Part shown: positions 34,435 through 43,619 of the stretch, one piece after another
How the letters are laid out: each line of letters opens with the position of its first letter
How positions within the stretch are numbered: the first letter of the stretch is position 1
Assembly (NCBI RefSeq): GCF_900103535.1
Contig: NZ_FNHQ01000013.1
Span: 19,911-83,910, forward strand
DNA length: 64,000 nucleotides
Direction of reading: 5' to 3'
From: Megasphaera paucivorans
GTDB lineage: Bacteria > Bacillota > Negativicutes > Veillonellales > Megasphaeraceae
Translations under genes and position numbers: made by a program
Notes under the pieces: generated by a model
What the model was told of the DNA's origin: nothing
Database searches by the model: none
Seen by the model: the letters and a program-made list of their open reading frames with translations, nothing else

Positions 34435-35159
34435 ATCTCATAACCCAATATAATAAGAAATCCCCTGTATCCGAAGCCTATCGGGCGATTCGTACGAATC
34501 TGCAGTTTGCCGGCGCGGGAAAACCGTTGAAATTAATCAGCTTTACGTCGGCAACACCCTACGAAGGGAAGTCGACGACCGTATCCAATCTAGCCATCGT
34601 CATGGCACAGAATGAAAAGAACGTATTGCTCATCGATTGTGATATGCGAAAACCGGTGCAGCATAAAAAATTTGGGTTACCGAATCGGGGACTCAGCAAT
34701 TATATAGCGACAGGAGCCGCATTGGAGAAGGTCATTCAAAAAAATGTGCTGCCCCATTTGGATATTCTGCCTAGCGGGCCGGTGCCGCCGAATCCATCAG
34801 AGCTGTTGAGTTCAACGAAGATGGAAGAGGTCTTGCAGGCAGTCCGGGATATGTATGACTACGTGCTGCTCGATATGCCGCCGGTCCTGCCGGTGACGGA
34901 TGCAGCGGTCATGTCCTCGAAGGTGGATGGGGTTGTCCTTGTGTTATCTTCAGGGGATATCTCTCCGGATGAAGCCAATCGGACAAAGGCACAACTGGAA
35001 CAAGGGGGAGCTAAAATATTGGGAGTAATTCTCAATAAAGTACCGACACAGCGGAGTTATGGTTATAGCCAGTATTACTATTATTACTATTACGATGAAG
35101 ACCATGTAAAACATAAGGGACACAGACACCATAGTAAGGAAGAAAATAGTGGGCAGTAG
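34422..35159 (+). CDS. BY-kinase (CpsD/YwqD-type tyrosine autokinase)
   Basis: 245-residue cytoplasmic bacterial tyrosine kinase. Motifs: the activator-side SEAYRAIRTNLQF (16-28), Walker A TSATPYEGKSTT (about 47), Walker A' LLIDCDMRKP (about 73) and Walker B VLLDMPPVLPVTDA (about 146). The C terminus carries a striking tyrosine cluster (YGYSQ followed by seven Tyr, about 209-221), the autophosphorylation tail, then a His/Lys-rich end. It works with the Wzz protein to regulate polymer length and is switched off by the PHP phosphatase encoded at 29213. Confidence 0.93.
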   Translation: MAEIDLITQYNKKSPVSEAYRAIRTNLQFAGAGKPLKLISFTSATPYEGKSTTVSNLAIVMAQNEKNVLLIDCDMRKPVQHKKFGLPNRGLSNYIATGAALEKVIQKNVLPHLDILPSGPVPPNPSELLSSTKMEEVLQAVRDMYDYVLLDMPPVLPVTDAAVMSSKVDGVVLVLSSGDISPDEANRTKAQLEQGGAKILGVILNKVPTQRSYGYSQYYYYYYYDEDHVKHKGHRHHSKEENSGQ

Positions 35160-35355
35160 TTGGTAGTTTTGTTGTTAGTAGTTAAGGTTACTCAAGACTT
35201 CCAAAATAAGGATAGGTAGAGCACTCTTTTTAAAGAAATATAGTGATGAAGAGAAAGAAACAATTTGGTTTTTCTGCTAGTCGGTGCTGAAGGTGTATAA
35301 GAAGTTTTTATTATATCTTTTACTTCCATATTTTAAACATAAGAAGGGGATTCTA

Positions 35356-36511
35356 TTGCCAATTAAAAATTTTCCAGTATTTGAAAAACGAGTATATCTA
35401 TCGTCTCCCACAATGCATGGGGAAGAACAGCAATATGTTCAGGAAGCATTTGATACCAACTGGGTGGCTCCATTGGGAAAAAATGTCGACGAATTTGAAA
35501 AAACGGTAGCGACGTATGTAGGGGTACAAGAAGCAGCGGCGCTGACTGCCGGTACGGCAGCACTCCATTTAGCCGTAAAACTTGCCGGTGTACGACCAGG
35601 AGATATTGTATTGTGTTCCGATCTTACCTTTGCGGCGACGGTGAATCCGGTAAGCTATGAAGGAGGCATTCAGGTATTTATCGATAGCGAACGGGATACG
35701 TGGAATATGGATCCGCAGGCACTGGAAGTGGCATTTGAAAAATATGATGGGAAGAAATATCCCAAACCTAAAGCTGTTATTGTAGCCAATCTCTACGGAA
35801 CGCCGGCAAAGCTCGATGAAATACGAGCCATCTGTGACGCTCATGATACGATTCTGATTGAGGATGCCGCAGAAAGTCTGGGAGCTACGTATAAGGGACA
35901 GCAGACGGGTACCTTTGGAACGTGGAATGCTGTAAGTTTCAACGGCAACAAAATTATTACCACCAGTGGCGGCGGCATGTTTCTTAGCGACGATGTGGAA
36001 GCTGTCAAAAAAGGTACGATTCTGGGCAACGCAGGCACGGGAACCATTTCCCTACTATGAACACAAGGAAATCGGCTATAACTATCGCATGAGTAATATC
36101 GTGGCCGGTATCGGTCGAGGACAGATGCATCATATTGGCGAACACATTGCACAAAAGCGAGCTATTTATCATCGCTATAAGGAAGGGTTTACTGGGGTTC
36201 CCGTGGAAATGAATCCCTATGTACCTTGCAGTGAACCTAATTTTTGGCTTAGCTGTTTCACTATTAATAAAGGACAAGCTGTTACACCTGATGATATTCG
36301 GTTAGAATTGGCAAAGTATAATATTGAATCCAGACCGATATGGAAGCCCATGCATTTGCAGCCCGTATATGCTGCAAACGATTTTATTACATTAGACGAT
36401 CCTGTGGGAGAAGATATATTTGCTAGAGGACTTTGTTTGCCGAGTGATAATAAAATGACCGAAGAACAGCAACAAGTAGTTATAGAAATTATAGATGGAT
36501 TATTTAAATAA
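35356..36511 (+). pseudogene. PglE-like DegT/DnrJ/EryC1 aminotransferase, frameshifted
   Basis: PLP-dependent sugar aminotransferase, predicted to act on the 4-keto sugar made by the PglF-like enzyme. The first part (to about 36010) has the PLP-site features (TAGTAALHLA, DLTFAATVNPV, ED-AAESLGA) and the lysine loop WNAVSFNGNKIITTSGGGM. The second part continues in the +1 frame (VRFWATQAREPFPYYEH, GYNYRMSN). The shift falls at A6 (36007-36012): five A would restore one frame of about 385 codons. Start TTG 35356 has AAGAAGGGG 6 bases upstream. As written the gene is broken; see the homopolymer finding. The sequence before and after is otherwise well conserved, so decay is recent or only apparent. 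Confidence 0.85.
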
Positions 36512-36522
36512 GGAGTATATAT

Positions 36523-37176
36523 ATGAAGAGATTGCTGATTATAGGAACTGGAGGATTTGCGAGAGAAGTATACTGGCATGCACAAAATTCTATTGGGTAT
36601 GGAACCGAATTTGAGATAAAAGGATTTTTAGAGGGAACACTGCCAGTAGCACCTGAAAAATATTCTTTATTACCGGCTAAAGTATATGAAAATGTTATTA
36701 ACTATGAAGTGAAGAAGGATGATGTATTTGTTATTGCACTAGCTAATTCGCAGGTTAAAAATGAAATAGCAAATATTATTACTGAAAAAGGTGGACATTT
36801 TATTAACCTTATTCATAAAACTGCGTTGGTTGCACCGAATGCAATATTAGGAGAAGATTTGATTTTATGCCCTTATACGTTTATTACCTGTGATACTACT
36901 GTAGGTAATCATATAATATTGAATATATATTCAAGTATTGGACATGATTCCATTGTGGGAGATTATACGAGTATTATGTGTTATGTGGGTATAGCGGGAA
37001 ATGTAAAAGTTGGTACATGTAATTTTTGGGGAGATGGTTCAATCGCAATTCCGGGCAGTCGAATTGGAGATAATGTGACCGTTGGAGCAGGTGCAGTAAT
37101 TCTTAAAAAAATAGAAGATAATCAAACAGTAGTAGGTATTCCTGCAAGAGAAGTTCATAAAAACAAGGTGGTGTAA
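36523..37176 (+). CDS. PglD/NeuD-like sugar O- or N-acetyltransferase
   Basis: 217 residues: an N-terminal Rossmann-like half (LLIIGTGGFAREVYW, 4-18) and a C-terminal left-handed beta helix of hexapeptide repeats (from about 95: ALVAPNAILGEDLIL, NHIILNIYSSIGHDSIVG, NVKVGTCNFWGDGSIAIPGS) with the catalytic histidine in SIGHDS (about 145). This is the PglD fold that acetylates the 4-amino sugar with acetyl-CoA. AAGGAG precedes the start; it follows the aminotransferase by 11 bases and precedes the PglC-like gene by 2. Confidence 0.9.
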   Translation: MKRLLIIGTGGFAREVYWHAQNSIGYGTEFEIKGFLEGTLPVAPEKYSLLPAKVYENVINYEVKKDDVFVIALANSQVKNEIANIITEKGGHFINLIHKTALVAPNAILGEDLILCPYTFITCDTTVGNHIILNIYSSIGHDSIVGDYTSIMCYVGIAGNVKVGTCNFWGDGSIAIPGSRIGDNVTVGAGAVILKKIEDNQTVVGIPAREVHKNKVV

Positions 37177-37178
37177 AT

Positions 37179-37781
37179 ATGTATCGACATTGCATAAAGC
37201 GACTAATAGATCTGGTATTATCTTTGATGGCATTTGCAATGTTATCACCATTATTGATCGTTATTGGAATTTTAGTTCGCATAAAATTAGGAAAACCTGT
37301 TTTTTTTAAACAACAACGGCCAGGTAAAGATGAAATAATTTTTGAGATTTTTAAATTTAGGACAATGAAAGATACCAAAGATAGAAATGGAAATTTATTA
37401 TCTGATGAACTCCGATTGACTAGGTTTGGGGGATTTTTACGTTCTACTTCTATAGATGAATTGCCGGAATTGATAAATATCTTAAAAGGTGATATGTCTA
37501 TTGTTGGGCCAAGACCCCTATTGGTCAAATATTTACCGTTATATAATGAGCGACAGCATCATCGTCATGATGTTCGACCGGGACTCACGGGTCTGGCTCA
37601 GGTGAATGGTAGAAATGCGATTACGTGGGAAAAAAAATTTGAATATGACGTTACATATACTAAAAATATTACCTTTATGGGAGATTGTAAAATTATTTTT
37701 CAAACAGTGTTAAAAGTATTACAAAGAAATGGTATTTCATCGAAAACCTCTGCGACGATGGAAGAGTTTAAGAGAAAATAA
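37179..37781 (+). CDS. PglC-like undecaprenyl-phosphate sugar phosphotransferase
   Basis: 200-residue small phosphoglycosyl transferase that starts repeat-unit assembly by moving a sugar phosphate onto undecaprenyl phosphate at the inner face of the membrane. One re-entrant hydrophobic helix at the N terminus (about 9-32), then KFRTMKDTKD, the catalytic D-E dyad in STSIDELPEL (about 92-98), VGPRPLL and PGLTGLAQVNGRNA. The short form without extra membrane helices matches PglC. With PglF, PglE and PglD homologues directly upstream, diacetylbacillosamine is the predicted first sugar. Confidence 0.92.
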   Translation: MYRHCIKRLIDLVLSLMAFAMLSPLLIVIGILVRIKLGKPVFFKQQRPGKDEIIFEIFKFRTMKDTKDRNGNLLSDELRLTRFGGFLRSTSIDELPELINILKGDMSIVGPRPLLVKYLPLYNERQHHRHDVRPGLTGLAQVNGRNAITWEKKFEYDVTYTKNITFMGDCKIIFQTVLKVLQRNGISSKTSATMEEFKRK

Positions 37782-37827
37782 TTAATAACGCCATTTTGTT
37801 ATTTTGAATTTATGACAGGATGAAATA

Positions 37828-38958
37828 ATGAACAAAATTTGTTATATTACAACAATTTCTGATACAATACAAGCCTTTTTTGTTCCCCAATTACAATATC
37901 TTTCAGAAAATGGTTTTTCGGTAACTGTAGTTTGTTCACCAGATGATGAATTAAAATCTATATTGGGAGACTATATTCAATATCATCCCATTATGATACC
38001 TCGGGGAATTGCTACACTTTCTTTGCTTATTTCAATCTACAAATTGAGAAGTTTTTTTATTAAAGAACGATTTGATATCGTACAATATTCAACTCCTAAT
38101 GCAGCATTTTGCTCGGCTATTGCAGCAAAATTATCTGGAATAAGAGTGAGAAATTATCACTTGATGGGACTGCGTTATTTGGGTGCTTCAGGTATTTTTA
38201 GGATTATTTTAAAACAACTAGAAAAATATACATGTGAGTGTTCAACACATATTGAATGTGTTAGTAAATCTAATCTTGAATTGGCTGTTCAAGATAAATT
38301 GTTTTCTGCTCATAAAGGAACAGTAATATGGAACGGTAGTTCTGGAGGAATTGATTTATCTCGATTTGATATATCACACCGTCAAGAGTATCGTGCGTTG
38401 GTGAGAAAAAAGTATGGTATTTTAGAACATGATTTTTTATTTGGTTTTATGGGAAGAATCACAGTTGATAAAGGAATAAATGAAATTTTTGAAGCATTTA
38501 GTAGAATTTCTAATGCCAAGTTGATGATTATTGGTCCAACAGAACAATTAGACTTTTTAAATCAATACTTGTTTAAACAGACGAAAAAAAATCACAATAT
38601 TATATTTATTGGCCAAGTATCAGATCCCGAACGTTTTTATTGTGCTATGGATGTATTACTTTTACCAAGTTATAGAGAAGGATTTGGGAATGTTGTTATT
38701 GAAGCAGCTGCAATGGGAACACCTGCAATTGTTAGTGATATACCTGGTCCAATTGATACATCAATTCAAAATGTTACTGCTCTTTGGGTTCCGCCTAAAG
38801 ATGTACATGCACTTGAAGAATCAATGAAAAAAATTATTAATAAACCAGGCTTAAGATCTCAATTATCGAAAGCTTGTCGACCATATGTTATACATCATTT
38901 TGAACAGCAGAAATTGAATGCTAAAATTTTGGAACGAAAAAAAGAACTTTTACAATAA
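37828..38958 (+). CDS. Glycosyltransferase family 4 (PglA-like)
   Basis: 376-residue GT-B fold enzyme. The N-terminal half binds the acceptor (KICYITTISDTIQAFF, HLMGLRY), and the C-terminal half carries the nucleotide-sugar motifs GFMGRITVDKGINE (about 210), SYREGFGNVVIEAAAMGTPAIVSD (in parts near 290-310; the E-x7-E pair is intact). It would add the second sugar to the PglC product. The gene and its neighbours to about 43.6 kb are much richer in A+T than the flanks. Confidence 0.88.
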   Translation: MNKICYITTISDTIQAFFVPQLQYLSENGFSVTVVCSPDDELKSILGDYIQYHPIMIPRGIATLSLLISIYKLRSFFIKERFDIVQYSTPNAAFCSAIAAKLSGIRVRNYHLMGLRYLGASGIFRIILKQLEKYTCECSTHIECVSKSNLELAVQDKLFSAHKGTVIWNGSSGGIDLSRFDISHRQEYRALVRKKYGILEHDFLFGFMGRITVDKGINEIFEAFSRISNAKLMIIGPTEQLDFLNQYLFKQTKKNHNIIFIGQVSDPERFYCAMDVLLLPSYREGFGNVVIEAAAMGTPAIVSDIPGPIDTSIQNVTALWVPPKDVHALEESMKKIINKPGLRSQLSKACRPYVIHHFEQQKLNAKILERKKELLQ

Positions 38959-39030
38959 TGAGCTTTTATGATTCGGAGCTAATAAAAATAGAGTAATTAT
39001 TTTAGTTATATAAGAAGGGAATATTATTCG

Positions 39031-39864
39031 ATGACCCAGCCAATGGTTTCTGTTATTATGGGCACTTTTAATTCAAATTTTCATCGGTTAGAAATTGCGA
39101 TCGAGTCTATACTTTATCAAACTTATTCAAATTGGGAATTTATTATTTGTGATGATGGATCTACTAATGGAACATATGAATGGTTGTGTGAAAAGTATTT
39201 ACATGATAATAGGTTTATGATTTTACAAAATACTACTAATCAACACTTAGCGGCAACACTAAATAAATGTATATTTTGTTCACATGGAAAATATATAGCA
39301 CGTATGGATGATGACGATTATAGTTATCCTGACAGATTTTTTAAAGAAATATCTGTGCTTGAACAAGATGCAAATTTAGCCTTGGTTTCTTCTAGCACAG
39401 ATATATTTGATGGAACTAAGATAATTGGAATTAATAAGTCACTACCCAATCCTCAAAAAAAAGATTTTCTTTGGGGCAGTTGTTTTGTTCATCCAGTAAC
39501 TATGTTCCGGAAAAGCGCATTATTGGCTGTGAACAATTATAGAACACAATGGATAACAAAGCGGCCAGCGGAAGATTATGATTTGTTTATGCGCCTTTAT
39601 TCGGCAGGATATAGAGGAATTAATATTCAAGAATCTTTGTTGCGGTATTATGTAAATCCTCAGGCAATGAAAAAACGTAAATATATTTTTCGTGTAGAAG
39701 AAGCTTTTACTCGTTTTTACGGGTTTAAAGATATGGGTGTTTTGTTTCCGATAGGATGGATATATGTATTTAAACCTTTATTTGTAGGACTTATACCCTC
39801 AAAAATGTTATTTTTGTTGCAAAAAAAAATAACATTTTCTAATAATAAAAATGTTGGAATATAG
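39031..39864 (+). CDS. Glycosyltransferase family 2
   Basis: 277 residues with a GT-A fold: VSVIMGTFNS (6-15), the first aspartate region ICDDGSTNGT (about 40), MDDDDYSYPDRF (DXD metal site, about 92) and the acceptor-side motif PAEDYDLFMRL (about 185). No membrane anchor is predicted, though a hydrophobic C terminus (about 240-262) could associate with the membrane. AAGAAGGG precedes the start. It adds one sugar of the repeat unit; donor unknown. Confidence 0.88.
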   Translation: MTQPMVSVIMGTFNSNFHRLEIAIESILYQTYSNWEFIICDDGSTNGTYEWLCEKYLHDNRFMILQNTTNQHLAATLNKCIFCSHGKYIARMDDDDYSYPDRFFKEISVLEQDANLALVSSSTDIFDGTKIIGINKSLPNPQKKDFLWGSCFVHPVTMFRKSALLAVNNYRTQWITKRPAEDYDLFMRLYSAGYRGINIQESLLRYYVNPQAMKKRKYIFRVEEAFTRFYGFKDMGVLFPIGWIYVFKPLFVGLIPSKMLFLLQKKITFSNNKNVGI

Positions 39865-39941
39865 TATTTGTATAGTAGTGAATCTCTCTATACATTGCAA
39901 TTTTTTTAATATTAAAGAAATAAATATATGGGAGTAAAGAT

Positions 39942-41069
39942 ATGTATAGAATTTTGCAAGTTTGCGGTGGTCTGAGACAAGGCGGCGCAGAAACAATGAT
40001 AATGAATGTATATCGTGCAATTGATCGTAAAAAAATACAGTTTGATTTTCTTGTTTATAATGATGAAACAACTTTTTTTACAAATGAGATTAAAAAGCTT
40101 GGTGGACGGGTTATTGTACTTGATAGAAAACATAAGTGGAATATCATTCGATATAATAATGAATTTCAAGAGATTATAAAAACGTATGGTCCATATAAAG
40201 CTGTACATGTTCATACAAATTCTCATAGTGGGTTACCCTTGTGGATATCCAAGAGAGCAAGTATTCCTATTCGCGTTTGCCATTCTCATTCGACACTTCA
40301 ACAGCTACATGAATCAATAAGTAGAAAAATTTATCGATTTATAATGAAACATATGATTTTGGAGAATGCAACAGTATTGGCAGCTTGTGGAAAACAGGCT
40401 GGAATAGCTCTTTATGGTGAAAATTGTTTTTTACGAAAAGGCGTTATTATTCCAAATGCAGTTGATATAAATTTATATCTTCAAAATTACTCTGTAGAAA
40501 TAAATGAATTAAGAAAGCAATTACATTTAGATGATGAATGTATGATTATTGGAAGTGTGGCGAGCTTTAAGGATGTTAAAAACCATGCTTTTATGTTAAC
40601 CATAGCAAGTAGATTAAAAACATTAAAAATTAATTTTGTAATGATTTTTGTTGGAGATGGGATATTACGAAATAATATTCAAAAAGAAGCATCTTCTCTT
40701 GGCTTAACAAAAAATATTATTTTTTTAGGAGTGCGCCAAGATATTCCATTGTTAATGCAGTTATTTGATGTCTTACTTATGCCATCACTATATGAAGGGT
40801 TTCCTGTTACATTAGTGGAATCACAGGCAGCTGGACTACCTGCTGTGATTTCAGACAAAATCCCTAATGAAGTAGACTTACATCTAAATTTGATTGGTAA
40901 ACATAGTTTAGATTCCGATGTAGATGAATGGGTTCATGCTATAATATATGCTGCTAATAAATTAGCAGATGTCTCAGCAGTGGTAAGAAAGTCAGTAATT
41001 ACTAAAAGAAAATTAGACATTCATGATTCGGTTAGAATATTTTATAAGATATATGGGATAACACAATGA
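39942..41069 (+). CDS. Glycosyltransferase family 4 (EpsF-like)
   Basis: 375-residue GT-B enzyme: ILQVCGGLRQGGAETMIMNVYRAID at the N terminus (read as two motifs, the GG-AE loop binds phosphate), HVHTNSH, IPNAVDIN, SVASFKDVKNH, and the C-terminal PSLYEGFPVTLVESQAAGLP with its E-x7-E pair (about 285). Similar proteins add hexoses in exopolysaccharide assembly. A ribosome site GGGAG lies before the start; the stop overlaps the polymerase start as ATGA. Confidence 0.88.
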   Translation: MYRILQVCGGLRQGGAETMIMNVYRAIDRKKIQFDFLVYNDETTFFTNEIKKLGGRVIVLDRKHKWNIIRYNNEFQEIIKTYGPYKAVHVHTNSHSGLPLWISKRASIPIRVCHSHSTLQQLHESISRKIYRFIMKHMILENATVLAACGKQAGIALYGENCFLRKGVIIPNAVDINLYLQNYSVEINELRKQLHLDDECMIIGSVASFKDVKNHAFMLTIASRLKTLKINFVMIFVGDGILRNNIQKEASSLGLTKNIIFLGVRQDIPLLMQLFDVLLMPSLYEGFPVTLVESQAAGLPAVISDKIPNEVDLHLNLIGKHSLDSDVDEWVHAIIYAANKLADVSAVVRKSVITKRKLDIHDSVRIFYKIYGITQ

Positions 41070-42496
41070 ATACATTAACTAACAAAATGGGGAAAAAAAT
41101 TAATGTATGGGATATATTTTTTATATATATCATTGGTTGTGTAATATTGTGTATTATGCTTCTGGCTGATATTGACTCTATAAATACTACAATGTTAACT
41201 GCATGGGTTGGAAATATTCTGCTTTTATATGGAATCTACGTATTTAAAAAATATACTGGCACTCATATCAATCAATATTCATTATTTTGGATATCATGGT
41301 TTGTTTTTTCATATGGACAAATATTTTTATATTCGATGGGTATTACAGATGGTAAATATGATGTAATGATGAGGTATTCCACTGAATTAATTAATCAATA
41401 TTTATTCTATTTTATTTTGGCATCAATATTTGTTTTAATTGCAGGACAGAGAATATTAGTATCCAATACAGTTGAGCCAATAAATACTGGAGAAATTCAA
41501 ATTTCTGATATAACAGTACGAATAGTTTTTTGTTTAATGTTAGTAATATCAGCGAGTATATTTTGGTCAGATTTATTATCTATGATTATGTTGTCAGGAA
41601 CATATGGCTATCATGCAATTTATGAAAATCGAGAAGGTGCTAATTCATTAATATCTTCCATATCAATGTGGTATATTCCTTCTTTATTGGTGCTTATGGC
41701 ATCATACAAAAATTCAAAGTGTAAAATATTTATATTATTTCTTTTATTATTTCCTGCATTATGTTTTTTATATATTGGTCTTCGAGGAAGAGCTCTTGCT
41801 ATTATTTTAAGTGTTCTTTTTTTGTGGCATTCATCTATAAAACCCCTTAATGGTAAAAAAACTTTTATATTAATTGGACTTGGAATTCTCTTTTTTAATG
41901 TTATTTTCGGTATTGCTGCAATTCGAGATGAAGGTAGTAGAAGCTTTGAATTTATGGTAAATAGTATTTTAACTCAACATTCAACCGGAAATTCTGTAAT
42001 TAATAGCATAAGTGAGATGGGAGGAAGTATGCAAATCTGGTTAATGTTGCAATCTTTAATACCTCAACAATACTCTTACGATTACGGCTTTTCCTATTTA
42101 GCTTCATTACTATCATGCATACCATCGTTTTTGTTGGACGGTTTTTCCTTTTCTAAATATGCAAATTTAAGTGAATGGATTATGAATGTTGAAGGAAGCA
42201 ATTATGGACTTGGTTTTTCTCTCATAGGTGAGGCATATTATAATTTTGGCTGGTTTGGCATAATTGCTTTATTCTTTGTTGGTTATTTTATTTTTTATGT
42301 ACTTTCGGGAAAATGGGGAAGCAAGAAACTAATAAAATATCAGCAAGCATTTGCGGCTATTGGATTATATATTTTTATTACTACAGTAAGAGATTCAATG
42401 TATTTGTCTTTTCGTTATATTTTATATACTATTATAATTCCTATTATTTTAATTTATTTAATTGAATCTGATCGACATAGAAAGAGAAAAAAATAG
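41066..42496 (+). CDS. wzy: Wzy-like oligosaccharide repeat-unit polymerase
   Basis: 476-residue protein with about eleven or twelve hydrophobic helices and a large extracytoplasmic loop around residues 290-390, the usual build of O-antigen/capsule polymerases. Sequence conservation in this family is low, so the call rests on topology, position among glycosyltransferases and the presence of the flippase and Wzz genes. An R-G-R-A motif (GLRGRALAII, about 246) is similar to the arginine-bearing loop of O-antigen polymerases. It joins repeat units at the outer face of the inner membrane. Confidence 0.8.
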   Translation: MNTLTNKMGKKINVWDIFFIYIIGCVILCIMLLADIDSINTTMLTAWVGNILLLYGIYVFKKYTGTHINQYSLFWISWFVFSYGQIFLYSMGITDGKYDVMMRYSTELINQYLFYFILASIFVLIAGQRILVSNTVEPINTGEIQISDITVRIVFCLMLVISASIFWSDLLSMIMLSGTYGYHAIYENREGANSLISSISMWYIPSLLVLMASYKNSKCKIFILFLLLFPALCFLYIGLRGRALAIILSVLFLWHSSIKPLNGKKTFILIGLGILFFNVIFGIAAIRDEGSRSFEFMVNSILTQHSTGNSVINSISEMGGSMQIWLMLQSLIPQQYSYDYGFSYLASLLSCIPSFLLDGFSFSKYANLSEWIMNVEGSNYGLGFSLIGEAYYNFGWFGIIALFFVGYFIFYVLSGKWGSKKLIKYQQAFAAIGLYIFITTVRDSMYLSFRYILYTIIIPIILIYLIESDRHRKRKK

Positions 42497-42511
42497 AATG
42501 GAGATGTTAAT

Positions 42512-43579
42512 TTGAGTAGTTATAAGAATCAAGGTGTTTTTATTGTAAAAACTATATATAAGGTGAAAGCATATCATGCTGGAAATAAAGCACGGGCAGA
42601 TGTCGATTCGGTATTTGATCAATTTAGCCATAATTACATACATAATTATTCTGTTGATAACAATTTATATTTGAATAATGGAAATAACAAAAATATTAAA
42701 TATTATTTGATCAGGAGTATTAATGCCGTACGAACTTTTTTTGAGTTTAGAAAATGTAAGAATAAAGTGTTGTTGATGCATTATCCTCCTTTATTCCCAG
42801 CCGTGTTAGGTGATAACATTAGTTTTCTATATAAGAATAACGAAACTGTATTTTTAGTACATGATGTTGATAGTATACGATATGGGACAGATGAAAAAAA
42901 AGATATCGATGTATTAAATTTGGCTAAAGTAGTCATTATTCATAATGAAATGATGGCGAAGAAATTAGTACAATTAGGAATGACTGTTCCGTATATTGTT
43001 AATATTCATCTGTTTGATTATTTAGTAGAAAGTCGTATTGAAGAAAAAAAATATAAAAAGGCTATTGTATTTGCCGGGAATTTGGGAAAATCGGTTTTTT
43101 TACGGGATTGGATTGCACTGGAACGCAATTATGATATAGATTTATATGGCATGGATTTTCCTGCTGAATGTACCCAATTTGATAAAGTTCATTATAAAGG
43201 ACAAGAACCACCGGATACGTTGCCGTTAAAGATCGACGGCGGGTTGGGATTGGTGTGGGATGGTCCACAGACTGATACATGTGGTGGAATGTTGGGAAAT
43301 TATATGAGATACAATAACCCGCATAAATTTTCGCTGTATATTGCTAGCGGAATCCCAGTTATTGTTTGGAACGATGCAGCGATTGCTTCTATTGTCAAAC
43401 AATATAAGATTGGTTATTGCATCAATGATTTACGTGAGATCAATCAGATTATGGATCAGATTTCAGAAAAAGAGTATCATACGTTGCAGTTAAATGAAAA
43501 AAATTTGCAGCAAAAAGTAATACATGGAGGCTTTTTGAAAGATGCCGTGGTCAAGGCGTTGGCTTATGTTAGAGAATAA
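42512..43579 (+). CDS. Probable galactofuranosyltransferase
   Basis: 355 residues with a TTG start (ATGGAGATG eight bases upstream). The protein has VFLVHDVDSIRYG (about 112), GNLGKSVFLRDW (about 190), YGMDFPAE, GGLGLVWDGPQTDTCGGMLGNYMRYNNPHKFSLYIASGIPVI in parts (about 245-290). These features occur in the beta-1,6-galactofuranosyltransferase group of capsule clusters. The next gene is UDP-galactopyranose mutase, which makes its likely donor UDP-galactofuranose. Confidence 0.85.
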   Translation: MSSYKNQGVFIVKTIYKVKAYHAGNKARADVDSVFDQFSHNYIHNYSVDNNLYLNNGNNKNIKYYLIRSINAVRTFFEFRKCKNKVLLMHYPPLFPAVLGDNISFLYKNNETVFLVHDVDSIRYGTDEKKDIDVLNLAKVVIIHNEMMAKKLVQLGMTVPYIVNIHLFDYLVESRIEEKKYKKAIVFAGNLGKSVFLRDWIALERNYDIDLYGMDFPAECTQFDKVHYKGQEPPDTLPLKIDGGLGLVWDGPQTDTCGGMLGNYMRYNNPHKFSLYIASGIPVIVWNDAAIASIVKQYKIGYCINDLREINQIMDQISEKEYHTLQLNEKNLQQKVIHGGFLKDAVVKALAYVRE

Positions 43580-43619
43580 TTTTAAAATTGACGAATAGTC
43601 GAATAGAGGTAAAATAATA

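Noticed and set aside
35160..35355. Further gene between the kinase and the aminotransferase
   Set aside because: Only a GTG at 35284 without a ribosome site extends the aminotransferase frame; the TTG at 35356 with AAGAAGGGG is better supported.
36007..36012. Programmed -1 frameshift at AAAAAAG in the aminotransferase gene
   Set aside because: The downstream frame needs +1 (or loss of one A), so a classical -1 slippery site does not explain it.
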